A DNA stretch of 48,685 bases from Desulfotomaculaceae bacterium (GTDB lineage Bacteria > Bacillota > Desulfotomaculia > Desulfotomaculales > Pelotomaculaceae). A program made the translations under genes and the position numbers. Location of the stretch: the NCBI GenBank assembly GCA_028709235.1, contig JAQVXL010000008.1:1-48685 (forward strand), read 5' to 3'. This document shows positions 9,239 to 18,102 of the stretch, in pieces (position 1 is the stretch's first letter; each line of letters begins with the position of its first letter). The notes under the pieces were generated by a model, which saw nothing but the letters and a program-made list of their open reading frames with translations, did no database searches and was not told where the DNA came from.

Positions 9239-9519
9239 GGTAACACCCCCGTGCACTGTCAATATCTAAAAACTAATATGCGGTGATTTGTTAATAAATA
9301 ACTGACAGATTATCCCTTGCCGTTTATTTAATAAGCAGATAACGTTCACGTGGGATTGCAGCACCTAATGTTTTTCAAGGATCCTTTAGTGACGGGATTA
9401 TCGCTGGATTTCAAAGTGAAGTTGGGTTAAGAGTAACCCTTTTATTTTCTATGAATATTTTAAAAAAGAATTTATAAGTGGGCGGCTGCAGAAGCCGGAA
9501 CACCGGAAGGAGTGTCTGA
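9239..9519. other. Divergent intergenic region with one hairpin
   Basis: The region lies between the DUF2619 gene and the phosphosulfolactate synthase gene. On the plus strand GGGTTA-AGAG-TAACCC (9424-9439) is followed by TTTTATTTTCT, a small intrinsic terminator shape 80 bases before the next start codon. No plus-strand gene precedes it, so it could be a leader terminator. No clear sigma-A promoter was identified. Confidence 0.4.
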
Positions 9520-10335
9520 ATGAGTAAAGACACATCAAGTAATTTATGGTTGGATGTAATAACTATACCCCTGGGCGGCAGGTTAAAAAAACCAAGGGAT
9601 CACGGTTTGACCATGATTATTGACAAAGGCCTGGGACTGAATGAAACAAAAGACTTGTTTAGTGTGTCGGGAGATTATATCGATTTTCTGAAACTTGGTT
9701 TTGGCACTTCAGCGCTATACAACCAGGGTTTACTGGAGGAAAAAATAAACCTGGCCAAACGTTTCGGCATTGAGGTTTATCCCGGTGGAACTTTTCTGGA
9801 AATTGCCATCATGCAGAACAAACTGAAGGAATTCATAAAAATGGCCGGGGCCATCGGCTACACTACACTGGAGGTTTCCGACGGTACGATCAATTTTTCT
9901 CAGGAGGTGCGAGAACGGGCTATATCGATGGCCCTGGATGCAGGTTTTAAAGTTCTCACTGAAGTGGGCAAGAAAAACCTGCAGGACAAAGAAAAAATAG
10001 GACATTATCTCAAACAGATTAAACGGGATCTGGATTGCGGGGCTTACCGGGTGATTATTGAAGGCCGGGAATCAGGCAAAAGCGCCGGCTTTTATGATCA
10101 GCAGGGACGGTTTATCGAGGATGAGTGGGAACAGATCCTTATCGCTGCCGGAGACCAGCGCCTGCTGATCTGGGAGGCGCCCTTGAAGCAACAGCAGCAG
10201 GATTTAATTTCTCGTTTTGGACCCAATGTCAACCTGGGCAATATTGCAACAAATGAAGCGCTGGCCCTGGAGGCGCTGCGGGTCGGCCTGCGCGGCGACA
10301 CCCTGCGCCCGGTCTATCTCAGAGAAAGCAACTAA
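9520..10335 (+). CDS. comA: Phosphosulfolactate synthase family protein
   Basis: This family adds sulfite to phosphoenolpyruvate to form phosphosulfolactate, the first step toward coenzyme M in methanogens and toward sulfolactate in Bacillus spores (YitD). Conserved segments visible are PRDHGLTMIIDKGLG near residue 25, DFLKLGFGTS, EVYPGGTFLE, LEVSDGT, a TEVGKK motif and an NLGNIAT segment late in the barrel. The 271-residue length is typical. ATG 9520 follows GGAAGGAG at good spacing. It stands alone on the plus strand with no comB or comC beside it. In a spore former a role in making spore sulfolactate is plausible but inferred. The symbol is not the competence regulator ComA. Confidence 0.88.
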   Translation: MSKDTSSNLWLDVITIPLGGRLKKPRDHGLTMIIDKGLGLNETKDLFSVSGDYIDFLKLGFGTSALYNQGLLEEKINLAKRFGIEVYPGGTFLEIAIMQNKLKEFIKMAGAIGYTTLEVSDGTINFSQEVRERAISMALDAGFKVLTEVGKKNLQDKEKIGHYLKQIKRDLDCGAYRVIIEGRESGKSAGFYDQQGRFIEDEWEQILIAAGDQRLLIWEAPLKQQQQDLISRFGPNVNLGNIATNEALALEALRVGLRGDTLRPVYLRESN

Positions 10336-10336
10336 A

Positions 10337-10530
10337 GCGGAACGGGGACACACCTTCCCTTCGTTTCTGCGGCATTGTATCGTTTTGTGATACTCTGACA
10401 GAGGAATGGGGACACACCTCTGTTTTGGGATTGGCTTTGACGCCGAGGTATGTCCCCGATCGGGATGCTTGGATCTTTTCTGCGGGGTTGTATTGTTTTG
10501 TGATGCTCTGATAGTGGTATGTCCCCGATT
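10337..10530. repeat. Nested GGGGACA repeat pair
   Basis: Two left arms (GGGGACACACCTTCC near 10344, GGAATGGGGACACACCTC at 10403-10420) and two right arms (GAGGTATGTCCCCGAT near 10445, GTGGTATGTCCCCGATT near 10514) are arranged in order. Each outer gap contains a related segment beginning TTTCTGCGG and ending TTTTGTGATRCTCTGAYAG. The unit therefore seems to be duplicated, with the copies nested. It fills the gap between two plus-strand genes. Confidence 0.8.
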
Positions 10531-10579
10531 GGCGGGGCATATATTATAAAACTAATTTTTTGAAAAGCAGGTAAGCATT

Positions 10580-11035
10580 TTGCCAGGGGTAAATATACTG
10601 GTGGCGCTGCTGCTGATCGGCATCATCGCCCAATCAAACTTGATCGCGACGGCAGCCAGCATCCTGTTAATTGTAAAATATACCAACCTCAACTTTGTCT
10701 ATTCCCTGCTGGAAAGGCGGGGCCTGGAACTCGGCCTGCTTTTTCTGATGCTCTCGATTATGGTGCCGCTGGCCAACGGTACTGTATCAGCCGGGGATAT
10801 CATGCATAACCTGGTTTCACTGCCTGGTATCCTGGCCGTCGCGGGCGGGGCCGGCGCCACTTATCTGAACGCCCGCGGCCTGACCCTGTTAAAAGCAGAC
10901 CCGGAAATAGTATTCGGCATGGTGCTGGGGTCCATTTTCGGCATTGTCTTTTTGCAGGGTGTTCCCGTCGGGCCGTTGATGGCGGCGGGGATAACGGCTT
11001 TATTTATGCCGGTTACCCGCTTATTCAGGCGTTAA
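10580..11035 (+). CDS. DUF441 family membrane protein (YtwI/YeaL-like)
   Basis: This 151-residue hydrophobic protein has four or five predicted membrane segments (about 5-30, 48-66, 78-100, 112-130 and 132-145) and no soluble domain. The layout and motifs such as LERRGLELGLLFL and the Gly-rich GGAGATYLN stretch match the DUF441 family, whose function is unknown. Translation appears to begin at TTG 10580 with a weak AGCAGGT site, so the start is uncertain by a few codons. Its last 15 bases overlap the 3' end of rluD on the other strand. Confidence 0.82.
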   Translation: MPGVNILVALLLIGIIAQSNLIATAASILLIVKYTNLNFVYSLLERRGLELGLLFLMLSIMVPLANGTVSAGDIMHNLVSLPGILAVAGGAGATYLNARGLTLLKADPEIVFGMVLGSIFGIVFLQGVPVGPLMAAGITALFMPVTRLFRR

Positions 11036-11938
11036 ACCGGACAGGATTGCTTCCAATTCACCGGGCAGGGGCGCAGTAAATTCCAGGTAAGCGCCTGTAC
11101 GGGGATGTTTGAAGCCAATAACGGCGGCGTGAAGAAACTGCCCGGCCAGGTTAAAATGGGGCTTGGCCGGCCCATACTTCGGGTCGCCTGCCACCGGGTG
11201 GCCGATAAAAGCCAGGTGGACCCTGATTTGATGGGTACGTCCGGTTTCCAACTTCAGCCGCAGGCAGGTATACCCGGTATAACGGCTTTGCACCTGGTAA
11301 TTGGTCACCGCAGGCCTCGAGTTTTTGTGGACCACAGCCATTTTCTGCCTGTTTTTGGGGTCACGCCCGATAGGCGCGTCGATCACGCCGGACGCTTCCT
11401 TCACCTTCCCATGTACCAGCGCCAGGTAGATCCGGACAATGGAGCGTTCTTTGAGCTGCCCGGCCAGGCTCACATGGGCGGCGTCGTTTTTCGCCACCAT
11501 GAGCAGGCCGGATGTATCCTTATCCAGACGGTGCACTATCCCCGGGCGCAGCACCCCGTTGATCCCGGAAAGATCGCGGCAGTGATACAGCAGGGCGTTC
11601 ACCACAGTACCGGAATAATTGCCGGCGGCGGGATGAACCACCATGCCCCGGGGCTTATTGATCACGATCAGATCATTATCCTCGTAGTATATATCAAGAG
11701 GGATGTTTTCCGCCCGGGCTTCCACTCCCGCCGGTTCCGGGATCTCCAGCCTGATCAAATCCCCCTGCTTTACCTTATAACTGGCCCGGAGGATAACACC
11801 GTTTATGGTGGCCAGTTCTGCCCCGACCAGTCTCTGGATATGCGAGCGGGTATAGTCCTCCGCCTCGCCGGCCAGGAAAACATCCAGCCTTTTCCCTGTG
11901 TCAGCCTCCCTGACCTGATAATAATTTACCGGCGCCAC
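11021..11938 (-). CDS. rluD: RluA-family 23S rRNA pseudouridine synthase
   Basis: This enzyme converts selected uridines of 23S rRNA to pseudouridine. An N-terminal S4 RNA-binding domain (about residues 13-75) is followed by the catalytic domain with HRLDKDTSGLLMVAKN, whose aspartate is the nucleophile, and by the GRTHQIRVHL motif. At 305 residues it matches B. subtilis YlyB, which holds the same position beside lspA. The GTG start (11938) shares its first base with the lspA stop, TAGTG, indicating translational coupling. Which uridines it modifies cannot be told from sequence alone. Confidence 0.93.
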   Translation of the reverse strand: MAPVNYYQVREADTGKRLDVFLAGEAEDYTRSHIQRLVGAELATINGVILRASYKVKQGDLIRLEIPEPAGVEARAENIPLDIYYEDNDLIVINKPRGMVVHPAAGNYSGTVVNALLYHCRDLSGINGVLRPGIVHRLDKDTSGLLMVAKNDAAHVSLAGQLKERSIVRIYLALVHGKVKEASGVIDAPIGRDPKNRQKMAVVHKNSRPAVTNYQVQSRYTGYTCLRLKLETGRTHQIRVHLAFIGHPVAGDPKYGPAKPHFNLAGQFLHAAVIGFKHPRTGAYLEFTAPLPGELEAILSGLTPE

Positions 11939-12393
11939 TAGCGTTCACAGCCTTTATCTGATTTCCCGCTGTCTTTCAGCAGTTCCCAGGCCAACAGGCA
12001 AACCCCGATGAAGATTGCCGTATCAGCCAGGTTAAACACCGGCCAGATGCGAAAATCCAGAAAATCAACAACTTTGCCAAAGCGCAGCCGGTCCAGCAGG
12101 TTGCCCAGGGCGCCGCCCAGGACCAGGGCCAGGCCAATTCTCAATATATTCCTGCCCGCAGGCAGTTTCCTGTAACCGGCCAGAGCCCCGATTATGAGCA
12201 GAACAGCCGTGATAATAAACAGGACGTTCTGGTTGGGCAGGATGCCAAAGGCGGCGCCCGGGTTCATGATATAGGTCAGATGAAAAACAGAGGGCAGCAC
12301 AGGAATTGATTCACCCTGGTACATTAATAGCCGCACCGCGGCTTTAGCGCCCTGGTCTGCTAACAGAACCGCCATAATTATTGAAAGGAACAT
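11938..12393 (-). CDS. lspA: Lipoprotein signal peptidase (signal peptidase II)
   Basis: LspA removes signal peptides from diacylated prolipoproteins in the membrane. Four hydrophobic segments and all family blocks are visible: ADQGAK at the end of helix one, NPGAAFGI, GNLLDRLRFGKVVDFLDF with the first catalytic aspartate, and FNLADTAI with the second. It is 151 residues, slightly short at the N-terminus but still with the first helix. It lies between a thioredoxin-fold gene and rluD, the order conserved from B. subtilis. Confidence 0.96.
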   Translation of the reverse strand: MFLSIIMAVLLADQGAKAAVRLLMYQGESIPVLPSVFHLTYIMNPGAAFGILPNQNVLFIITAVLLIIGALAGYRKLPAGRNILRIGLALVLGGALGNLLDRLRFGKVVDFLDFRIWPVFNLADTAIFIGVCLLAWELLKDSGKSDKGCER

Positions 12394-12446
12394 TTGTTAT
12401 CACCATAACTATTCTACCAGATATTGCCACAGGGGCCTAACAGAAA

Positions 12447-12692
12447 TTATTCTGCCGGCAGGTCCTGGATCCATTTTTTTATTTGGCTCTTGGAAGGGAC
12501 TTTGCCGGATGATAAAAGCTTTCCTTCAACCACCAGACCCGGTGTTCTCAAAATATTGAACTTTAAAATTTCTTCCATATCTTCTACTATATCAACCTGG
12601 ATATCCCTGTCCAGGCCGGCTACGACCTCTTCTACCCGCTTGGCCAGGTCCTTACTGCGCCAGCAGCCCGAGCTGAGTATCTTGATTTCCAT
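12447..12692 (-). CDS. Thioredoxin-fold small protein with a single active-site cysteine
   Basis: The 81-residue product follows the pattern of the small redox-active disulfide proteins (thioredoxin-like, glutaredoxin-sized): a beta strand MEIKILSSG, an active-site turn, a helix, and a cis-proline strand at RTPGLVVEGKLLSSG. The usual C-x-x-C is C-W-R-S (Cys10, Ser13), so only one redox cysteine remains, suggesting a monothiol mechanism or a non-redox role. ATG 12692 is immediately preceded by an in-frame TTG (12695) with better spacing to AAGGAG, so either may serve. It follows ileS by 13 bases and is likely co-transcribed. Confidence 0.8.
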   Translation of the reverse strand: MEIKILSSGCWRSKDLAKRVEEVVAGLDRDIQVDIVEDMEEILKFNILRTPGLVVEGKLLSSGKVPSKSQIKKWIQDLPAE

Positions 12693-12708
12693 CAATTATG
12701 GTCTCCTT

Positions 12709-15489
12709 CTATATCTCTTTCATTACTCCCGCGCAGCGGGGGCACAGGGTTTTATGCTCCGCGTCCGCGCCGACTCCCGCGTGATACATCCAGCAGCGTT
12801 CACACTTATCGCCGCCGGCAGGCCCTACCGCAATCAGCAGTTCGGGGATGGTGTCATTGGCCTGCGCTGCCGCGGGAGCGTCTGCCAGAGCAGCCAGGGT
12901 CACCCCCGAAACAATGAAGAAAACAGGCAGGTCGCCCGCCAGTGGTTCCAGGAAACTGCGCAGTTCTTTACCCAGGTACAGTTCAACCGCAGCCTCCAAG
13001 GAGTTGCCGATCACCTTGTCCCGGCGGGCTGACTCCAGTACTTTGGTCACTTCGCCCCGTACAGCCAGCAGCCGTTCCCATTTTTCCTCCAGATCAACAT
13101 CTATATACTCTTCCACCACCTCCGGCATCTCGGCCAGCTGCACACTGATCAGTCCAGTGTCGCCGGGCATATGGCGCCAGATTTCCTCAGTTGTGAAGGT
13201 AAGAACCGGCGCCAGCAGGCGTACCAGCGCTGATAGAATTTCATACATAACCGTCTGGGCGGCCCGGCGCTCTTTTGAAGCAGCTGGCATGGTATAGAGC
13301 CGGTCTTTGATGATATCCAGGTACAGAGAACTCATGTCGATAGTGCAGAAGCCGTGGATGGCGTGGTAAACCACATGGTATTCATAATCCCGGTATCCCC
13401 CGGTCACCTTTTGGATTAGTTTCTGCAGCCTGAGCAGGGCCCAGCGGTCTATTTCCAGCAACTTATTATAATCAATTCTATCTCTGGCCGGGTCAAAATC
13501 ATAAAGGTTACCCAGCAGGAAGCGGCAGGTGTTTCTAATTTTACGGTAAGCCTCAGTGAGCTGTTTTAGAATACCGGGCGAGGCGGCCAGGTCGCTGCGG
13601 TAGTCGGCTGAACTGACCCAGAGGCGCAGGATGTCGGCGCCCATCTGCTTGATCACCTTAGCCGGATCCACAACGTTGCCCAGTGATTTTGACTGCTTGC
13701 GGCCCTGTTCGTCAACCACAAAACCGTGGGTCAGCACCGCCCGGTAAGGCGCCTGGCCGGATACCGCCACCGAGGTGGAAAGAGAAGAGTTAAACCAGCC
13801 CCGGTGTTGGTCGCTTCCTTCCAAGTAAAGATCCGCCGGCCGGCGCAGATCCGGCCAGACAGATGGTTCGTCCAGTACCCCAAAGTGACTGGTGCCGGAA
13901 TCAAACCAAACATCCATGATATCCGTCTCTTTGGTAAACTCGCTGCAGCCGCAGCCGCATTTGGTACCCGGCGGCAGCAGCTCTGCGGCGGCCCTGGCAA
14001 ACCAGACATCAGATCCATGCTGCCGGAACAGGTCCTGCAGGTGGGTGATAGTCTCGTCATTTATTAATTCTTTGCCGCAGTCATTGCAATAAAATATGGG
14101 TATAGGCACCCCCCAGGTGCGCTGGCGGGAAATACACCAGTCACCGCGGCCCGCCACCATGTTGTAGATGCGCTCTTCACCCCAACTGGGAATCCAGCGC
14201 ACGGTGCGGATGGCCTCAAGGGTAGCCTGGCGGAATCCGTCAATGGAGGCAAACCACTGCTCGGTGGCCCGGAAAAAAACAGGCTTTTTGCAGCGCCAGC
14301 AGTGGGGATACTGGTGCATGATCGTAGATTGATGCATTAAGTGGCCCCGGGAGGTCAGTTCTTCGAGCACACCGGTGTTGGCGTCCAGGTAAAATTGACC
14401 GGCGAAAATACCGCCTTCTTCGGTAAAAATGCCCCTGGCATTAACCGGAGACAGCACAGGCAGATCGTACTCCTGGCTCACAACAAAGTCTTCCAGGCCG
14501 TGGCCCGGGGCAGTGTGCACACAGCCGGTACCCTGGTCAAGAGTGACATGCTCGCCCAGGATTACCAGTGAAACCCTATCCACAAAGGGGTGGCCGCACT
14601 CGATTAGTTCCAGTTCGGCGCCTTTAAACTCTCCCACTACTTCTGTACTTTCTATACCTACGTTTTCCAGGAAACTATCCTTTAAATCTTCCGCTACCAG
14701 GTACTTTTCTTTCCCGGCTTGGACTAAAACATAGTTGTACTCCGGGTGCAGGCAGATGGCCATGTTGGCCGGCAGGGTCCAGGGCGTGGTTGTCCAGATC
14801 ACCAGGTAAGTGTCTGACTCAGGCAGGATGCCCCTGCCGTTTCTGATGGGAAACCGTACATATATGGATGCGGACTTTTTGTCTCCGTACTCCACTTCCG
14901 CCTCAGCCAGCGCCGTTTCGCAGGTGGCGCACCAGTAAACAGGTTTCAGGCCTTTATAGATATAGCCCCTTTTGGCCATTTCTCCGAAAACGCCAATCTG
15001 GCGCGCTTCGAAATGGGGCATCAGGGTCAGGTAGGGTTTATCCCATTGGCCTCTGACACCCAGCCTTTTAAATTCCTCCCGCTGAATATCAACAAACTTC
15101 AGGGCAAAGTCTTTACATTTGTTTCTAAACTCCACCAGGTTGATCTCGTGGCGGTTGATGCCAAAAGTCTTAATCGCCTGCTGTTCAATGGGCAGGCCGT
15201 GGGTATCCCAGCCCGGCACATAAGGCGCGTCATAACCTGACATGGAGTGATACTTTACCACGATATCTTTTAATACTTTATTTAAAACGTGACCCAGGTG
15301 AATATGCCCGTTGGCGTAAGGCGGCCCGTCGTGTAGAATGAACTTTTGCCGGCCGCGGTTCTTTTCCTGAACCTTGCTGTAAACATCAGTCTCTTCCCAG
15401 AATTTCAGAAACTCCAATTCTCTTTCCGGCAGGTTCGCCCGCATCGGGAAATTGGTCTTGGGTAAATTTAAGGTTTTGCCGTAATCCAT
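12709..15489 (-). CDS. ileS: Isoleucyl-tRNA synthetase
   Basis: This class I synthetase charges tRNA-Ile. The HIGH motif reads GHIHLGH after PPYANG near residue 57, the KMSKS motif reads KQSKSLGN, a CP1 editing domain lies between them, and a C-terminal zinc finger CERCW...CPRC ends the protein. With the ATG at 15489 the protein has 926 residues, normal for the bacterial mupirocin-sensitive type. The GTG at 15498 is less likely because AGAGGTG sits six bases before the ATG. Expression is controlled by an upstream T-box leader with an AUC specifier codon, sensing uncharged tRNA-Ile. Confidence 0.98.
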   Translation of the reverse strand: MDYGKTLNLPKTNFPMRANLPERELEFLKFWEETDVYSKVQEKNRGRQKFILHDGPPYANGHIHLGHVLNKVLKDIVVKYHSMSGYDAPYVPGWDTHGLPIEQQAIKTFGINRHEINLVEFRNKCKDFALKFVDIQREEFKRLGVRGQWDKPYLTLMPHFEARQIGVFGEMAKRGYIYKGLKPVYWCATCETALAEAEVEYGDKKSASIYVRFPIRNGRGILPESDTYLVIWTTTPWTLPANMAICLHPEYNYVLVQAGKEKYLVAEDLKDSFLENVGIESTEVVGEFKGAELELIECGHPFVDRVSLVILGEHVTLDQGTGCVHTAPGHGLEDFVVSQEYDLPVLSPVNARGIFTEEGGIFAGQFYLDANTGVLEELTSRGHLMHQSTIMHQYPHCWRCKKPVFFRATEQWFASIDGFRQATLEAIRTVRWIPSWGEERIYNMVAGRGDWCISRQRTWGVPIPIFYCNDCGKELINDETITHLQDLFRQHGSDVWFARAAAELLPPGTKCGCGCSEFTKETDIMDVWFDSGTSHFGVLDEPSVWPDLRRPADLYLEGSDQHRGWFNSSLSTSVAVSGQAPYRAVLTHGFVVDEQGRKQSKSLGNVVDPAKVIKQMGADILRLWVSSADYRSDLAASPGILKQLTEAYRKIRNTCRFLLGNLYDFDPARDRIDYNKLLEIDRWALLRLQKLIQKVTGGYRDYEYHVVYHAIHGFCTIDMSSLYLDIIKDRLYTMPAASKERRAAQTVMYEILSALVRLLAPVLTFTTEEIWRHMPGDTGLISVQLAEMPEVVEEYIDVDLEEKWERLLAVRGEVTKVLESARRDKVIGNSLEAAVELYLGKELRSFLEPLAGDLPVFFIVSGVTLAALADAPAAAQANDTIPELLIAVGPAGGDKCERCWMYHAGVGADAEHKTLCPRCAGVMKEI

Positions 15490-15541
15490 ATCAAACACCT
15501 CTCATAATAGGTATGGGGATAATTCCCTAACATGAATAAAA

Positions 15542-15814
15542 CCCGTCCCTCAAGGGACGGGATTGCTGCCCGCGGTACCACCCTAACTGCAGCCCGGCAC
15601 AGCGCCACAAGCGCAATCCGGGTCTTAACCACTCCAACTGCCGGATATCGGCGGCAAACCGGCCTGTCTTAATTTTCCATTGAATTTCAGCAGGCGCCTC
15701 ACAGGTGATTTTCAATGGTCTGCCCGTACCCGGTTTCCAGCCTGCCCGGGCTCTCTATACGGACAAAATCCCTTTACTCTTCCCGCTCATAGGACTTTAC
15801 GTTATGTGCTGACA
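15542..15814 (-). ncRNA. T-box riboswitch (isoleucine) upstream of ileS
   Basis: The leader contains the canonical T-box sequence AGGGTGGTACCGCGGG (15584-15569), whose UGGN pairs with the acceptor end of uncharged tRNA. Near the 5' end are the AGAGTAAAGG and GGCTGGAAACCGGG stem-I elements. In the specifier loop the codon reads ATC (15709-15707), which is isoleucine and matches the gene. The competing terminator is a perfect 8-bp stem CCCGTCCC/GGGACGGG with loop TTGA (15561-15542), followed by TTTTATTC. Confidence 0.95.
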
Positions 15815-15820
15815 TGCATT

Positions 15821-15849
15821 ATTATATAAAAAAGCCATAAGGTAGTCAA
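15821..15849 (-). promoter_or_regulatory. Sigma-A promoter of ileS T-box leader
   Basis: TTGACT (15849-15844) and a perfect TATAAT (15826-15821) are separated by 17 bases. Transcription would start about 15814, at the 5' end of the T-box stem I. Confidence 0.85.
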
Positions 15850-15916
15850 CTAAACCCGGGTCCGGCCGGTAATATTTACCTTTAGCGCCTGTTAATCGCG
15901 CCGCAGCCCTGCTGCC

Positions 15917-16204
15917 TTATGGCAGCAAAGCCTTTAAGGTATGCCCGGCGCTCAAGCCAGACACCTTGATTACTTTATTGCGGCTGGTATGGCCGCTGAC
16001 GATTTCCACCTGGGAACGGGGCACGCCTAAGGTTTTGGCTAAAAACGCCCGGCAGGCTTCGTTGGCCTTGCCCTCTAAAGGAGCAGCGGTCAGCCTGATC
16101 TTGAGGGCGTCCTCGTAAACCCCCACAATACATTCCTTTGACGAGCGGGGCATCACCCTCACCTTGAACAACACGTCTCCATTTACTTCTCTGATCTGAA
16201 GCAA
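15917..16204 (-). CDS. DUF167 family protein (YggU-like)
   Basis: This small 95-residue protein of the YggU fold has unknown biochemical function. The conserved features are VRVMPRSSKECI near the start, LKIRLTAAPLEGKANEAC in the middle and the RNKVIKVSG segment near the end. Genes of this family often lie beside yggT/ylm genes, as here. It is separated from divIVA by 214 bases containing a terminator. An ATG at 16204 follows GGAGGATAAAGGTTGCTTC-type spacing (GGAGG about 12 bases upstream), so the start is reasonable. Confidence 0.88.
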   Translation of the reverse strand: MLQIREVNGDVLFKVRVMPRSSKECIVGVYEDALKIRLTAAPLEGKANEACRAFLAKTLGVPRSQVEIVSGHTSRNKVIKVSGLSAGHTLKALLP

Positions 16205-16361
16205 CCTTTATCCTCCAACTTCAATATTGTAAAAACTTTTATGATTAATCATTTTTCTAAGCTGGATTCAGCGCCCCCATCTGTATTGTTTACAGAACAA
16301 AACCAGCTGTTTTGAAAAACACACTCCACCTGAAATACCTCCCGACTAAACCTAAAAAAAA

Positions 16362-16386
16362 TTCCCGATCCCGCCTGGGTCGAGGA
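16362..16386 (-). terminator. Terminator after divIVA
   Basis: The transcript forms an imperfect stem TTCCTCGACCC/GGGATCGGGAA around loop AGGC, followed by eight T residues (16361-16354). Confidence 0.6.
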
Positions 16387-16418
16387 ACTACCTTCTTTTA
16401 CTTTCTGTATAAACCGGA

Positions 16419-16931
16419 TCAGGAGACCGCCTCTGCCAGGTCTTCTTCGCCCGGCAGTTCCTCCGCCTGGTCTAAAATTTTGATCTGTGACTCCAGGAAA
16501 GACCTGAGGCGGACCTTAAAAATATGGGCTTCCATTTTGATCCGTTCATATTCAAAGGTCATTTCAGAGACACGCTTTTCAGCTTCCCGGAGCAGTCCTT
16601 CCGCTTCCTGCTCAGCTTCACGCGCTAACTGGTCCGCTTCTACCCGGCTCCGGTCAAGAAGAATACTTGCTTCATTTTCAGCGTTTTGCCGTAGATCATC
16701 CGTGTTTTTCCGAGCCATTACCAGGGTCTTCTTGATTGCTTCCTCCATCTCCCGGTAATGGGCGACACTTTGTTCAGTCTGGACAACTTTCTCTCTCAGT
16801 TCCTGGTTTTCCCGGATCAGGTGTTCAAATTCCTGGGCGACCTGGTCTAAAAAAGTATTGACTTCTTCTTCGCAGTAACCACGCCATGCGCGGCGAAATT
16901 CTTTTTTCTGAATGTCCAGCGGCGTCAGCAC
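16419..16931 (-). CDS. divIVA: Cell division protein DivIVA
   Basis: DivIVA is a coiled-coil protein that binds curved membrane at poles and septa and organises division and sporulation partners. The N-terminal lipid-binding domain LTPLDIQKKEFRRAWRGYCE (residues 2-21) and the continuing EEVNTFLDQVAQEFE are diagnostic. A long coiled coil runs from about 30 to 150. The 170-residue length is usual. In B. subtilis ylmH lies just before divIVA; here that gene is absent and yggT is the direct neighbour. Confidence 0.96.
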   Translation of the reverse strand: MLTPLDIQKKEFRRAWRGYCEEEVNTFLDQVAQEFEHLIRENQELREKVVQTEQSVAHYREMEEAIKKTLVMARKNTDDLRQNAENEASILLDRSRVEADQLAREAEQEAEGLLREAEKRVSEMTFEYERIKMEAHIFKVRLRSFLESQIKILDQAEELPGEEDLAEAVS

Positions 16932-16963
16932 TGATTTTTCACCTCGGGCTCAAGAATTGCTAT

Positions 16964-17248
16964 TTAATAAAAAATTAAAACTAAAATATTGACAACAATT
17001 CTTTCAATAATATACAAAACAAAAAAAGCGACAATCGGAGAGAAATCAATCTGGCTAAAAGGCGGGATTATCCGCCTGAAAATACGCAAATATGGTTCAG
17101 TAGTCTCATAGATAAAACGAATAACTGGCTGGTAAGGGTTGTGCCTGATCCATGACAACAAGATCCGGGCCAGTAAAATAATGGAATAAACCTCAAAGGC
17201 CACATTAACAACCCTGATTATTGTAAAACCCATAAATAACCCCCACAC
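16964..17248 (-). CDS. YggT family membrane protein (YlmG-like)
   Basis: The protein has 94 residues with two hydrophobic segments (about 8-30 and 68-92) around the YggT-family motif ARILLSWIRHNPYQPVIRFIYETTEPYLRIFRRIIPP. Members of this family (YlmG in Firmicutes) are linked by gene context to division and, in plastids, to nucleoid or cofactor distribution; the molecular role is not settled. It sits 9 bases after proC and 32 bases before divIVA, so co-transcription is likely. Confidence 0.92.
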   Translation of the reverse strand: MWGLFMGFTIIRVVNVAFEVYSIILLARILLSWIRHNPYQPVIRFIYETTEPYLRIFRRIIPPFSQIDFSPIVAFFVLYIIERIVVNILVLIFY

Positions 17249-17257
17249 TAATGATAT

Positions 17258-18073
17258 TTATCCTGACATCTCCTGGGAGCGCCGGGTCGCCTCGGCGACA
17301 GCCTTCATCAAAACCGACCGCAGGGCGCCTTCCTCCAGGGCGAATAACCCTGCCGCCGTAGTCCCGCCAGGAGTGGTGACCATATTTTTTAATTTAGCGG
17401 GATGCTCTGCTGTTTCCAGGACCATTTTTGCGGCGCCCAGCATGGTCTGGGCCGCCAATTCCCTGGCTAAATCACCCGGTAGTCCCAGACGGACGGCGCC
17501 GTCGATCAGGCTTTCCAAAACCAGGTACATATAGGCTGGCCCGCTGCCGCTCAAACCTGTCACGCAGTCAAGGAGCGATTCAGGTACTTCTACTGCTTTT
17601 CCTGACGCGTTGAAAACAGCCATAGCAACCTTTATACTTTCCTCTCCGGCATACCTGCCGGCGCTTATTGCGCTGGCGCCCTCTCCGACCAGGCAGGGCG
17701 TGTTCGGCATGACCCGAACTACCGGTATGGTACCTGCCAGACAGGACTCAATCTGGCTTATTGTAACGCCGGCGGCTATAGATATGTAAATCTGTTCCGG
17801 CCTGGCCACAGCCGCTATTTCCTTTAAAACTGAAGCGGCCACATATGGCTTCACTGAGATAATTATGATATCGGCTTTCCTGGTGACGGTACAGTTATCA
17901 GCTGTGGTGTTGACACCCAGTTTTTGTCCGAGCTGTTCACGACGCTGTTCACTGGTATCACTGATGTAAACCTGGGACGGCGCTACCAGGCCGGCGCGGA
18001 ATAGGCCGGAAACAAGCGCCTCACCCATAGCTCCCCCGCCTATAAATCCTATTATCTTGCCATTTAAAGGCAT
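17258..18073 (-). CDS. proC: Pyrroline-5-carboxylate reductase
   Basis: ProC reduces pyrroline-5-carboxylate to proline with NAD(P)H. The Rossmann motif IGFIGGGAMGEAL, the VMPNTPCLVGEGASAI segment, GSGPAYMYLVLESLIDGAV and the substrate-binding TPGGTTAAGL are all present. ATG 18073 is preferred, since AAGGTGG lies eight bases upstream; it gives about 271 residues. A GTG at 18085 would overlap that site. proC is not normally within the ylm group of B. subtilis, so it looks inserted between sepF and yggT, a layout I believe common in Clostridia. Confidence 0.95.
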   Translation of the reverse strand: MPLNGKIIGFIGGGAMGEALVSGLFRAGLVAPSQVYISDTSEQRREQLGQKLGVNTTADNCTVTRKADIIIISVKPYVAASVLKEIAAVARPEQIYISIAAGVTISQIESCLAGTIPVVRVMPNTPCLVGEGASAISAGRYAGEESIKVAMAVFNASGKAVEVPESLLDCVTGLSGSGPAYMYLVLESLIDGAVRLGLPGDLARELAAQTMLGAAKMVLETAEHPAKLKNMVTTPGGTTAAGLFALEEGALRSVLMKAVAEATRRSQEMSG

Positions 18074-18102
18074 ATTATTGACCACCTTACCTTATGACAG
18101 TG

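Noticed and set aside
12424-13032. 202-residue plus-strand frame over the thioredoxin-like gene and ileS 3' end
   Set aside because: Both genes beneath have clear motifs; this frame has none.
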